DNA of 59,293 nt. Origin: a virus. The notes beneath the pieces were generated by a model. The model was given only the letters and a program-made list of their open reading frames with translations, searched no databases and was not told the origin of the DNA. Position numbers and translations under genes: made by a program. Positions 47,516-55,486 of this stretch are shown here, one piece after another (positions within the stretch are counted from its first letter, which is position 1; every line of letters begins with the position of its first letter). The DNA lies in the IMG/VR virus record IMGVR_UViG_3300029286_000042, positions 1 through 59,293 of that record, one strand, 5' to 3'.

Positions 47516-48184
47516 TCAGGTACTTCCTGTGACATGCGAGCAAGGTGGAGAACAGCTTGGCCTCTTCCATCCTTCCCCCCCTCGAGCGCCAATGGCGCGG
47601 GCGACCGTCGACAACCCATCCACCGCCCCGTCACGCTCGGCCTTGTCGCCGAACAAGAAGGTGAGCGTCGGCCGCTTCTGCTTCCCTCCGCCGCCACCAT
47701 CGCCCTCGCCTTCACCCTCCCCCGGCTCCGGCACCTTCTCGATGCCCCCGAGATCCATCCGCGTGACAATCCCGCGAAGCTCGGCCTCACTCCACCGCGT
47801 CGTGCGCGAGAGTTCCCCGATCGTCACCCCGCTCGCCGTGAGCCGCTCGATCACGAGGCGATGCTTTTCGCGGTCGACATCGAAGTGCGGCAGGAGCTGA
47901 TGGGCGATGAGCTTGCCCTCCTCCTCCGAGATCGGTCCGTGGTTGTAGGCCAGCACCTGCCCGATCTCCAGATCGAGGAACACGTCGAGACGGTGGTTGC
48001 CATCCAGAATCTCGTAGGTGCCATCCCCAAGCTCGCGGACGTTGCACGACTTGATGACGCCGTTCTCTGTCATCGACGCCTTGAGCTTCTGCGTCTTCCC
48101 CGCATCATCCCCCTTGATATTCCAAGGGGCCTTGCGCATTTGTGCCACCTCGACGACCTGGAAGCGTTCGAGCAGATCACTCAT
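47516..48184 (-). CDS. ParB-like protein 2, probable C-terminal frameshift
   Basis: Predicted 222 residues as read, paralogous to the neighbour: VVEVAQMRKAPWNIKGDDAG, KLKASMTENGVIKSCNV, YEILDGNHRLDVFLDLEIG and HGPISEEEGKLIAHQLL. The last 22 residues after GARGG look unnatural (proline and cysteine-rich). Moving back one base at the GGGGGGG run (47575-47581) gives EEAKLFSTLLACHRKYL and a stop at 47493, just before the next gene. The start overlaps the end of dpdA by eight bases, so it is translated with it. Confidence 0.72.
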   Translation of the reverse strand: MSDLLERFQVVEVAQMRKAPWNIKGDDAGKTQKLKASMTENGVIKSCNVRELGDGTYEILDGNHRLDVFLDLEIGQVLAYNHGPISEEEGKLIAHQLLPHFDVDREKHRLVIERLTASGVTIGELSRTTRWSEAELRGIVTRMDLGGIEKVPEPGEGEGEGDGGGGGKQKRPTLTFLFGDKAERDGAVDGLSTVARAIGARGGEGWKRPSCSPPCSHVTGST

Positions 48185-49037
48185 CCCACGACACCCCCCG
48201 CAGCGCCCAGATGCGCGTTAGATCCTTCTCAGCCTTCAGCATCTCCCCGACGTTCCTCCTCAACCGGGCCAACGACGGCCCTGTCCCGCGGCCACGCAGC
48301 GCAGGATCGACTGGTAGATCCGGCTCCTCGCTCAGCCTGTTGTACGCGAACCCCTCTGGATTGCCCGTCCACGTGATGATGATACCGTAGCCCGCACAGA
48401 TCGAAGTCGACGCGCTGTCCACAGAGAACCAGGGCAGAGCGAGCATCTCTCGGAGCCCGGTCACCGCCAGCCCGTGTACGCGAATCCTCCCCGACCGGAA
48501 CGCCTCGACGTGCCGCCCGATACACTCCTCGTAGAACGCCAGGTGCGAGTTTGTTCCCAACCCATTCTGCGGCGAGATACAGAAGCGTGGTCGCTCCTCC
48601 ACCATCCTCTGAAGCCAGGCGAATCCCTCCCCTTGGTGGTAGACCGGCAGACACGGGAGGCCAGCAGCTTCGATCTCCGCCATGTTCTCCCAGCCCTTCT
48701 GCGCGCTGTACTCGACCTCCTTCTTCGTCGGCTTGTCTCCGAACCGCCCCGGAATGACATCCAGGTTGATGAACTCCAGGCACCGCGCTTGGGCGACCTC
48801 CTTCAGCGCCTTGCCGAACGCCACGTAGTCGGCGAGAGGGATTGTCGCTCCCTTTGTCCACGCGCTGAAAGCCCCCGAGTCGATGATGACGTCACCAGGG
48901 AACAAAGCGATCGACGACAGCAGCCGGTCTGCCGGCCCAAGAGTCCGCAGGAAGTGGTACGAGATCAGCATGTGCGGCGTGATCTCTTCGACTGCATCCC
49001 ATCCGAACGAGTTCGCAACAGCCTGGTAGATTCGCAT
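48177..49037 (-). CDS. dpdA: DpdA-type DNA 7-deazaguanine transglycosylase
   Basis: Predicted 286 residues from an ATG that overlaps the upstream stop (TGATG). Phage DpdA is a paralogue of tRNA-guanine transglycosylase that swaps guanine in DNA for a 7-deazaguanine. Family blocks: LISYHFLRTLG, VIIDSGAFSAWTKG (aspartate-53 region), FINLDVIPGRFG, LPCLPVYHQGE, ISPQNGLGT, VHGLAVTGL and ALPWFSVDSASTSICAG. The barrel is complete. Adjacent folE, queD, queE, queC and queF supply its substrate. TGT zinc-binding cysteines are not apparent, as in other DpdA proteins. Confidence 0.85.
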   Translation of the reverse strand: MRIYQAVANSFGWDAVEEITPHMLISYHFLRTLGPADRLLSSIALFPGDVIIDSGAFSAWTKGATIPLADYVAFGKALKEVAQARCLEFINLDVIPGRFGDKPTKKEVEYSAQKGWENMAEIEAAGLPCLPVYHQGEGFAWLQRMVEERPRFCISPQNGLGTNSHLAFYEECIGRHVEAFRSGRIRVHGLAVTGLREMLALPWFSVDSASTSICAGYGIIITWTGNPEGFAYNRLSEEPDLPVDPALRGRGTGPSLARLRRNVGEMLKAEKDLTRIWALRGVSWDE

Positions 49038-49936
49038 CAGAGTGTGTAGAGGTACGCTCCCACCTCGTAGAAGGGCCAGCCATGCTTGAACGTCCCGAGC
49101 CTCTTGTTCAGAGTCAGCCCGCCGTTCACCCACTGCACGCCGCGCTCTGCGACTTCGCGCAGCACCCAGAGCTTGACGTAGTTTGCCACCTGCGAATGAG
49201 CCCCCTCCACGAAGTGCAGCGTCGCGTACGTCATGTCGAACGCCACGGCGCCGTCGATGTAGAGACAGCAGATCGCAAACGGCTTGCCTTCAACCATCAC
49301 CAACCGGATGTGCGCATCGAAGAACGCCCGGAACTCCTCCAGCCATCTGACGATGACTCGCCAGTACCCGGACGCGACGAACTGCCGAAGGTCGAACGGG
49401 TTCCGCTCAGAGATCCGCCGCGCCTTGTCCGCGGCCCATCGGTCGAAGAGATCCCTCATCACCGGCAAGAACTCCGCGGCGTTCCCCGGCGTCACCTCGA
49501 TGCTCTCGCAGCCATGATCCGCCAGCCAGCGCAACGGGTAGGTGAGGTGGTTGTAGCGACTCTTCTTCCCATCATACGCCTGCGGGTCGAACACTCGCCC
49601 GAGATCCCAGAGTGTCTCCTTCTGCTGCGTACCATGAATCGGAGTCCGTAGCTGATCACTCGACAGCAGCTTCAGCCCCTCCACCTCAGCGGCGAGCCGC
49701 CCCGCTACCACCCCGTCGACGCAGTACGCCGTGCACCCCGTGGTAGTGTCCATGATGACCGCGCCAGCCGAGAGAAACGCGCGACCAGCCCTCATCTGAT
49801 CCAAGAGTCCGTGATACCCGCACAGCACCGGGAACGCGAGGTCGTGAATCCGCGTCCTCGGACTCTCTGCTCGCCACTCTTCGAACGACAAGAGGAGGGC
49901 AGAGTGCTGGTCGCAGAACTCCTGAACCGACGTCAC
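49037..49936 (-). CDS. GNAT-fold acyltransferase-like protein
   Basis: Predicted 299 residues from a GTG two bases after the queF stop. The N-terminus is VTSVQEFCDQHSALLLSFEE. The C-terminal half, IRLVMVEGKPFAICCLYIDG, AFDMTYATLHFVEGAHSQVA, NYVKLWVLREVAERGVQWVN and GGLTLNKRLGTFKH, resembles GNAT-like domains of the FemX and DUF2156 type, which transfer acyl or aminoacyl groups to amines. Because it lies between queF and dpdA it may decorate preQ1 or modified DNA. The donor is not predictable and this role is inference. Confidence 0.6.
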   Translation of the reverse strand: MTSVQEFCDQHSALLLSFEEWRAESPRTRIHDLAFPVLCGYHGLLDQMRAGRAFLSAGAVIMDTTTGCTAYCVDGVVAGRLAAEVEGLKLLSSDQLRTPIHGTQQKETLWDLGRVFDPQAYDGKKSRYNHLTYPLRWLADHGCESIEVTPGNAAEFLPVMRDLFDRWAADKARRISERNPFDLRQFVASGYWRVIVRWLEEFRAFFDAHIRLVMVEGKPFAICCLYIDGAVAFDMTYATLHFVEGAHSQVANYVKLWVLREVAERGVQWVNGGLTLNKRLGTFKHGWPFYEVGAYLYTL

Positions 49937-49937
49937 G

Positions 49938-50366
49938 CTATTCCTCCGCCGCCTCTTCCTTCCCACTCTCCGCCACCACCCGCGTCGTGATCCCGCCGCG
50001 AGCGTTGAAGTCCCCGACGACCATGATCCACCGCGGACTGAGGAGCGCCACAAGGTCGTCGCAGATCTTGTTCGTGATCGACTCCATGAATCCCTGGAAG
50101 CTGCGGAAGGCGAAGAGGTAGAGCTTCAGCGACTTCGACTCGACGCACAACTCGCGCGGCTGGTAGACGATGGTGATCGTCGCGAAGTCAGGCTGACCGG
50201 TCACCGGACACAGAGACGTGAACTCCGCAGTCTGAAACTCGACTTTGTACGGACGCCCCGGCGCCTTGTTCGAGAACGTCTCCAAGATCGAGACATCCGG
50301 CGCCGTCGGGTAGCGCGTCTCCTTCGCCCCCAACGATTGCAGCCCCTCTCCTTCCCTCTGCGTCAT
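49938..50366 (-). CDS. queF: NADPH-dependent 7-cyano-7-deazaguanine reductase QueF
   Basis: Predicted 142 residues, a unimodular QueF. It reduces the nitrile of preQ0 to the aminomethyl of preQ1 with two NADPH. FTSLCPVTGQPDFATITI contains the nucleophile Cys53 and the acid Asp60. ESKSLKLYLFAFRSFQGFMES is the QueF motif for NADPH and substrate. RWIMVVGDFNARGGI ends the T-fold. The start overlaps folE's stop (ATGA). Its presence means the base placed in DNA could be preQ1, not only preQ0. Confidence 0.92.
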   Translation of the reverse strand: MTQREGEGLQSLGAKETRYPTAPDVSILETFSNKAPGRPYKVEFQTAEFTSLCPVTGQPDFATITIVYQPRELCVESKSLKLYLFAFRSFQGFMESITNKICDDLVALLSPRWIMVVGDFNARGGITTRVVAESGKEEAAEE

Positions 50367-50953
50367 CTCCGTCCTCCTTCGATCAGGCTGAAGAACTCCG
50401 CTCGCGTCGTCGGCTCATCTCGGAACGTCCCGAGAAGGCACGACGTCGCCATCTCTCCCTCAGACTCCGCGCCGCGGAACCTCATGCAACTGTGCGTCGC
50501 TCGGACTACCACCCCGACACCCGCCGGCCTGAGAACCGGGTGCCCAGCCAACGCCTCCGCGATCTGCTGCGTCATGCGCTCCTGGATCTGGAAGCGCCTA
50601 GCGAACGCCTTGACGAGACGGGCGATCTTCGACAAGCCGACAACCTTTCCCCCCGACGGCAAGTAGCCGACGGACACCGTTCCCCAGAACGGCATGAGGT
50701 GATGCTCGCACGTCGAGACGAAGTCGATGTCCCTGACCACCACCATCTGGTCGTAGGACGAGGAGAACACACGACTGAGGAGCGCATCGACGTCCACCGC
50801 CGCGCCGCTCGTCAGCTCCTCCCACATCCGAGCGATGCGCTCTGGCGTTCCCCGGAGGCCATCACTCTGCGCCATCTCCTCGCCGACGAGCAGTGTCACA
50901 GCCTCCCCGAGCTTCTCGACCAACGCCTGATGCGCCATCTTCTGTTGTGCCAT
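50363..50953 (-). CDS. folE: GTP cyclohydrolase I
   Basis: Predicted 196 residues, usual length. It converts GTP to dihydroneopterin triphosphate, the first step to 7-deazaguanine. Zinc ligands are CEHHLMP (Cys82, His85) and SCMRF (Cys156). GYLPSGGKVVGLSKIARLVK, RRFQIQERMTQQIAEAL and GVGVVVRATHSCM are family blocks. The start is an ATG ten bases after queE. It is one of five consecutive steps in this operon. Confidence 0.93.
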   Translation of the reverse strand: MAQQKMAHQALVEKLGEAVTLLVGEEMAQSDGLRGTPERIARMWEELTSGAAVDVDALLSRVFSSSYDQMVVVRDIDFVSTCEHHLMPFWGTVSVGYLPSGGKVVGLSKIARLVKAFARRFQIQERMTQQIAEALAGHPVLRPAGVGVVVRATHSCMRFRGAESEGEMATSCLLGTFRDEPTTRAEFFSLIEGGRR

Positions 50954-50963
50954 TTGTGCTCCC

Positions 50964-51578
50964 TCACCTGATCCCCAACAGCTTGTGCAGTTGGACGCTG
51001 ACCCGCCATCCTTCGACACGATACGCGAGTTCCAGCGCCCGCCTGACGTTGTCCTGATTGATCTCCCATCCATCAAACACCGGCGACAGGATGTGCTCCG
51101 CATCAGGATACGCAGAACGCAAGTGCAAGAGCCAACCTTCCCCCGTCTCCTTCGTCACCGGGACGCGGATCTCGTCCACCTCTCGCGCCACGCTCGCATC
51201 GAGCGGCGCCCCAACCTTCGGGCTGACCGTCACCCAGTCGAGTTCGTCCTCCGGGATACAGAGCGTGCCGTTCGTTTCGAGCCCTTGCCACCATCCTAGG
51301 TGGTGGAATCCAGAGAGTAGCTCGCCACTCAGCTGGAGGAGAGGCTCACCGCCCGTGAAGATCACCCGCTTGCTCGTTCCGTAGAGATCGGCAGCACGCG
51401 CCTGATTGATGATCTCCTCCGCGCTCATCTCCACGACATCCGTCACCGGCTGATCGCACCACGGGCACTGGAGGTTGCAGCCTGCGAATCGTACGAAGAC
51501 CACCGGCACCCCGACGTTCGCCCCTTCGCCCTGGAGCGAGTAGAAGATCTCCATGATCCTGTAGCTCTTCTCAGGCAT
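50964..51578 (-). CDS. queE: 7-carboxy-7-deazaguanine synthase
   Basis: Predicted 204 residues. This radical SAM enzyme makes 7-carboxy-7-deazaguanine from CPH4. The cluster motif CNLQCPWC (Cys34, Cys38, Cys41) is the CX3CX2C form. IFYSLQGEGANVG opens the family fold, VIFTGGEPLLQ and LETNGT follow, and HILSPVFDG and VSVQLHKLLGIR close it. It overlaps queD by eight bases. Confidence 0.93.
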   Translation of the reverse strand: MPEKSYRIMEIFYSLQGEGANVGVPVVFVRFAGCNLQCPWCDQPVTDVVEMSAEEIINQARAADLYGTSKRVIFTGGEPLLQLSGELLSGFHHLGWWQGLETNGTLCIPEDELDWVTVSPKVGAPLDASVAREVDEIRVPVTKETGEGWLLHLRSAYPDAEHILSPVFDGWEINQDNVRRALELAYRVEGWRVSVQLHKLLGIR

Positions 51579-51954
51579 AGCACGGCCCCTCAGTCATCCC
51601 ACCGATCACTGCTTGCGCGTAGCTTCCGACCGTCTCCCAGACCCTGACGCAGGCCCCATGCTTCTCCCCGCCACACGGAAGCGAGAAGATGTGCGCAGCG
51701 ATGATCCTCGCCATGTTCTCCGCCGTCGGCTCCACACCCTTCTTGAACTGCGGCATGTCATTGAGGAGCTGATGGTCGAAGAGGCGCACCAGCGCGCCGA
51801 TCTTCGCGAAGTCGACCAGCATCCCATCCGTTCCGATCGCCCCATCGACCCAGACCTCGACCTTGTACGAGTGCCCGTGCATCCGCTGGCATGCCCCCTC
51901 GTACTCAGGCAGCTTGTGGGCCGCTTCGATCATCAGCGTCTTGTAGACTCGCAT
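51571..51954 (-). CDS. queD: 6-carboxytetrahydropterin synthase
   Basis: Predicted 127 residues. It turns dihydroneopterin triphosphate into CPH4. Zinc ligands His13, His26 and His28 (AAHKL and MHGHSY) and the catalytic Cys22 are visible. LVDFAKI, FDHQLLND and PTAENMARII are family blocks, and RVWET contains the conserved glutamate. The gene overlaps the end of the glycosyltransferase by 50 bases. Confidence 0.93.
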   Translation of the reverse strand: MRVYKTLMIEAAHKLPEYEGACQRMHGHSYKVEVWVDGAIGTDGMLVDFAKIGALVRLFDHQLLNDMPQFKKGVEPTAENMARIIAAHIFSLPCGGEKHGACVRVWETVGSYAQAVIGGMTEGPCYA

Positions 51955-52924
51955 CTGTCTCCTCCTTCTCCATCACCCATGCGCGCCTCACTCGTCGGAG
52001 GAACGCCGCTGCCGCCTTTCCGCTCGACCCGCGCAACTCGACCGGCAGGTAGCTGTCGATGAATCGCTTCTCCTCTTCCGTGATCCCCTCGTTCACCGCT
52101 TCCCTGACAGCCGCCGGGAAGTCCTCCGGCGACTGGACATGCCTCCCGATCCCCTCAGAATAGACCCTGCCGAGCGGCGCGTCCCCGCACTGCGCGACGA
52201 CGAACTCTCCGATAAGCCAGTCCGGGAACACCACCGGCACCCCCAGCGCCCATGCCTCGAACACGGTCCCCGAGACATCGCCGATGCACGCCTTCGCGAA
52301 GTGGAGGACGTCGCGCGCCAGAACACTTGACCGCCCCGACACCGCAGGGTGCCCTACCCTGACAATCTCATGCGCCGCGTCGAGCGCCTTCGAGAAGTAG
52401 AGCGGCGGCAGGACGTACTCGCCGATGAACGCACTGTGCGACGGCGCCCAGAGGACAACCGGCTTCGGATTCTTCGCCGCGAGCCTCGCATCTCGAAGAA
52501 CGTGCTGCCCGTAGAACTCTTTGAGCGCAGGATCAGAGGCGAACGCCTGATGCCAGCGGAACGCCTCGTCGAGGCCCGGATGGCCGACCGTCACCATCTT
52601 CGCCCGCTCCACACCTCTCGCCGCCAAGCAGTCCGCGGCCATCGGCCCGGGTACTCCGATGTAGTCGAACTGCGACAGGCGTTCGACCGTCGTCCCCAAG
52701 ACCTTCTGCAAGATCCCGTGCGATATGTAGAGGTCGCAGCACTCCCTCGGCCTCCCGAAGACGTCCGTCTCCTCGCGGAAGAAATGGACGTTGAACCGCA
52801 ACGGGTCCGCAGCAGCCCCGACGCTCACCTCAACCTCAGGCGGCAGGTGTTTGGCAATCGCCCAGACAAACATCGAAACGAGGTGAGCGTATCCAGCCCC
52901 AGGATTGATGAAGTGGACGCCCAC
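51905..52924 (-). CDS. GT-B fold transferase, CDP-glycerol glycerophosphotransferase-like
   Basis: Predicted 339 residues from a GTG with GGGGAGGTG upstream. LYISHGILQKVLG, FDYIGVPGPMAAD, PVVLWAPSHSAFIGEYVLPP and KACIGDVSGTVFEAWALGVP followed by VVFP match TagB/TagF-type enzymes, which move glycerol-phosphate or similar from a CDP carrier to glycan. With the LicC-like gene nearby, a CDP-alcohol pathway is possible. UDP-sugar transferases of related fold are an alternative. Confidence 0.65.
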   Translation of the reverse strand: MGVHFINPGAGYAHLVSMFVWAIAKHLPPEVEVSVGAAADPLRFNVHFFREETDVFGRPRECCDLYISHGILQKVLGTTVERLSQFDYIGVPGPMAADCLAARGVERAKMVTVGHPGLDEAFRWHQAFASDPALKEFYGQHVLRDARLAAKNPKPVVLWAPSHSAFIGEYVLPPLYFSKALDAAHEIVRVGHPAVSGRSSVLARDVLHFAKACIGDVSGTVFEAWALGVPVVFPDWLIGEFVVAQCGDAPLGRVYSEGIGRHVQSPEDFPAAVREAVNEGITEEEKRFIDSYLPVELRGSSGKAAAAFLRRVRRAWVMEKEETDASLQDADDRSGPQAA

Positions 52925-52926
52925 GC

Positions 52927-54051
52927 TTAGAACACCTCCCCGATGACCTGCTCCCACTTCCCTCGCCATGTCCGGTAGTCGAACGCCGAGCGGACCACTT
53001 CGAGCGCACAGTCCGCAAACCGCAGGCGCTCGCCCCGATTCTCGTACGCTCTACGAATCGCCGCCACGAGTTCCGGCACCGTCGGCTGGACCAGGTAACC
53101 GTTGAACCCGTCGACGATCATGTTCGGGAGCCCGCCGACGACCGAGGCCACCACCGGCACACCACTCGCCATCGCCTCCAGGCAACTGAGTGATGTTCCT
53201 TCCGCCCCACGCGTCGGGATGAGCGCGAGATCCATTCCCCTGTAGGCTTCGGGCATCTTCGCCATGTCCAGGCCACGGAACGAGACTCGGCCCATTGCCT
53301 CCTTTGCCAGGAGAGCGATCTCCCTCTTCCATCTTTGATCGCCAGCACCCGACGCCGTGGACCCGAAGAAGTCGAAGTGAATGTCAGGGATCTCAGGGAG
53401 CAAGAGCCGCGCCGCCTCGATCGTCAGGTCCACTCCACGCGCCTCGCATAGTCGCCGTGGGAACATGACGTGGAACCCTTGGTGCACCCCATCCCCGGGC
53501 GTGAAGAGTTGGGTGTCGACATAGTTCGGGATGTAGCAGAACTTCGTATCGAGCCCCGGCGCCACGCCACGGACGTAGTTGATGATGTTCGTGTCATTCG
53601 CCACAACCCTCGCCAATGGCCTGATCGCGTCGGTCACGGCCTTCGACCCCTCTGGCTCACGGAAGGCGTTGCCGGCGGGTCCCCGGAGATCCCACCACAC
53701 ACCATGCGAGACACCGATGCTCCGCTCCTTTGGAGACGGCCCGCCGAGATCGAAGCGGAAGTAGATTGCGCGCTCCACATCCCGTGTCGCCGCTTCGAAC
53801 GCCTCCCCCAGCTTCCCATCAGGCGTGAACAGAGAGGTCGCCACTCCCAACGAGCGGACCTCCATGCGCTTGTAGTAGGCCGTCCATGGCTCATTAGTCG
53901 ACGCCTGGTACACGAGGACGTCGAACCCCATCTCTCGAAGCAACTGGCGAATGTCGACGAGATACCGCTCCCCGCCTCCCATGCACACGGACCCACCCGA
54001 GAGATCGAAGAAGCTCGGCGTCAGGATCGCTACACGCTGCCGCTTAGCCAT
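52927..54051 (-). CDS. Glycosyltransferase family 4-like
   Basis: Predicted 374 residues. The GT-B fold has an N-terminal Rossmann region (AILTPSFFDLSGGSVCMGGG) and the C-terminal family block AEGTSLSCLEAMASGVPVVA followed by SVVGGLPNMIVDG. FPRRLCEARGVDLTIEAARL binds the nucleotide sugar. It transfers sugar to an unknown acceptor, such as surface glycan or, less commonly, modified DNA. It overlaps the LicC-like gene end by 22 bases. Confidence 0.85.
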   Translation of the reverse strand: MAKRQRVAILTPSFFDLSGGSVCMGGGERYLVDIRQLLREMGFDVLVYQASTNEPWTAYYKRMEVRSLGVATSLFTPDGKLGEAFEAATRDVERAIYFRFDLGGPSPKERSIGVSHGVWWDLRGPAGNAFREPEGSKAVTDAIRPLARVVANDTNIINYVRGVAPGLDTKFCYIPNYVDTQLFTPGDGVHQGFHVMFPRRLCEARGVDLTIEAARLLLPEIPDIHFDFFGSTASGAGDQRWKREIALLAKEAMGRVSFRGLDMAKMPEAYRGMDLALIPTRGAEGTSLSCLEAMASGVPVVASVVGGLPNMIVDGFNGYLVQPTVPELVAAIRRAYENRGERLRFADCALEVVRSAFDYRTWRGKWEQVIGEVF

Positions 54052-54698
54052 CTGAAAGGACCTCGCTTCGCCATCTCCACGCAGTCGTCAGGCGTATCTA
54101 GTTCAAGGATGAACTCGCTCGGAACACCGACAGTCGCCACCGCCCCCAACTCCCCGCAGTCGAAGAGATGCCGCTGCTGGAAGCACCACTCCCCTGTGCG
54201 CCCCAAGAGCTTCGCCATCACCGCACGGACCCGCTCCGCCCCCTCCGTCCTCCCCACCGCGAACACGCCGGCGTGATCGCTATCCTCCCTCACAAGCCGA
54301 GAGACCCCGACATCCTCCGCCTTCTCCATCAGCCGCAGCAAGAGGTACGGCGCCACCATCGTATCGCCGTTGATGACAACCGTCGGCGCCTCGATCCGGT
54401 CAGCAACCAACGACAGCGAGTAGAGGTTATCAGACGTCTGCCAGTCAGTGTTGTAGAAGACTTCCAACCGGGAAGAAAGGCGACGCGCCTCTTCCTGAAG
54501 CTCGCTCGCATACCGCCCGCCGACGATCACCACATCCAACGCCTCGCCGCGCGCAAGAGCGACCTCCGTCATCGCTCCGACAATCTCCGCGAGGACCGTC
54601 CTCCCATTCGGCGTGTAGAGGAGGGGCTTTGCCACTCCACCTCTGACGCTCCCCGCCATCCGCCCGCCGTCGCCCGCAGCCAAGATGATTGCCCGCAT
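54030..54698 (-). CDS. LicC-like NTP transferase
   Basis: Predicted 222 residues, ATG overlapping phnE's stop (TGATG). MRAIILAAGDGGRM with AKPLLYTPNGRTVLAEIV is the nucleotide and metal-binding part. VFYNTDWQTSDNLYSLSLVA recalls LicC and AEP cytidylyltransferases, which attach CMP to phosphocholine or 2-aminoethylphosphonate. VVINGDTMV is the metal-binding DxD-like site. It may make a CDP-alcohol for its neighbour; UDP-sugar pyrophosphorylase is the alternative. Confidence 0.7.
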   Translation of the reverse strand: MRAIILAAGDGGRMAGSVRGGVAKPLLYTPNGRTVLAEIVGAMTEVALARGEALDVVIVGGRYASELQEEARRLSSRLEVFYNTDWQTSDNLYSLSLVADRIEAPTVVINGDTMVAPYLLLRLMEKAEDVGVSRLVREDSDHAGVFAVGRTEGAERVRAVMAKLLGRTGEWCFQQRHLFDCGELGAVATVGVPSEFILELDTPDDCVEMAKRGPFRWLSGSV

Positions 54699-55486
54699 CA
54701 CAGCCCCCTTGTCTCCCCTAGTACCTTCCTCCTGATGACCGCGCTCCCCCGATCCATCAAGAAGACCGCCGCCAAGATCACGAGCATGCACGCCGCAACT
54801 TCCTTCGGCCTGAACAAGCGTATCGACACAAGGAGCGGCACACCAATTCCCCCCGCCCCGACTAGGCCGAGCATCGTCGAGCTACGGACGCAGTATTCCA
54901 GGTAGTAGAGAACATAGCTGATGAGCAGGTAGCTCGTCCCCGGCAACAGGACGTGAACGACGATCTGGAACCGCGACGCTCCATCCACCTTCGCCGCCTC
55001 GATTGGCTCCATGTCTGCGGCCTCGAACGCCTCCGCGAAGTATCTGCCCATCGCCCCGGTGCAGTGGAAGACGAGTCCCAAGACGCCAGGAAACGGCCCG
55101 AGGCCGACCATCGACACAAAGAGCAGCGCGTAGAGAAGCGACGGGATTCCGCGCAGCACGTTGAGCACCATCCGCGCCCCGTGGTAGAGCCACGGCCACG
55201 GACAGACGTTCCGCGCAGCGCACAGGCCCATCACCACGGCACCGAGCGACGCCCAGAACGTCGCAACGAGAGCAATCGCCAAGCTCTCCCCCAACGGCTT
55301 GAGGAGACTCGGCACCTTCGCCCAGGCCGGCGGCCACATCGAGGCGATGTACTGCACGATGTTCGGGAACCCCTTGACCAAAGCGACAGGGCTCGTCTCC
55401 GTCTCCACCATGCACCACGAGACGAGGGCGAGCCCCAACGGCAGGACAAGCCACCAGACACCCCTATGCGTCAGGTGCGTAGTCAA
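54698..55486 (-). CDS. PhnE-like ABC transporter permease
   Basis: Predicted 262 residues from a TTG, overlapping phnD's end by 23 bases. At least five hydrophobic spans are seen. The EAA loop MEPIEAAKVDGASRFQIVVH and RSSTMLGLVGAGGIG are typical of phosphonate permeases. It forms the channel that works with PhnD and an ATPase. No phnC ATPase gene lies in the window, so the host enzyme or a gene beyond the edge would be needed. Confidence 0.82.
   Translation of the reverse strand: MTTHLTHRGVWWLVLPLGLALVSWCMVETETSPVALVKGFPNIVQYIASMWPPAWAKVPSLLKPLGESLAIALVATFWASLGAVVMGLCAARNVCPWPWLYHGARMVLNVLRGIPSLLYALLFVSMVGLGPFPGVLGLVFHCTGAMGRYFAEAFEAADMEPIEAAKVDGASRFQIVVHVLLPGTSYLLISYVLYYLEYCVRSSTMLGLVGAGGIGVPLLVSIRLFRPKEVAACMLVILAAVFLMDRGSAVIRRKVLGETRGL

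Noticed and set aside
46800-48184. ParB-like genes as a plasmid partition system
   Set aside because: No ParA ATPase gene or parS-like repeats were seen near them. Tight linkage to dpdA favours a DNA-modification role.
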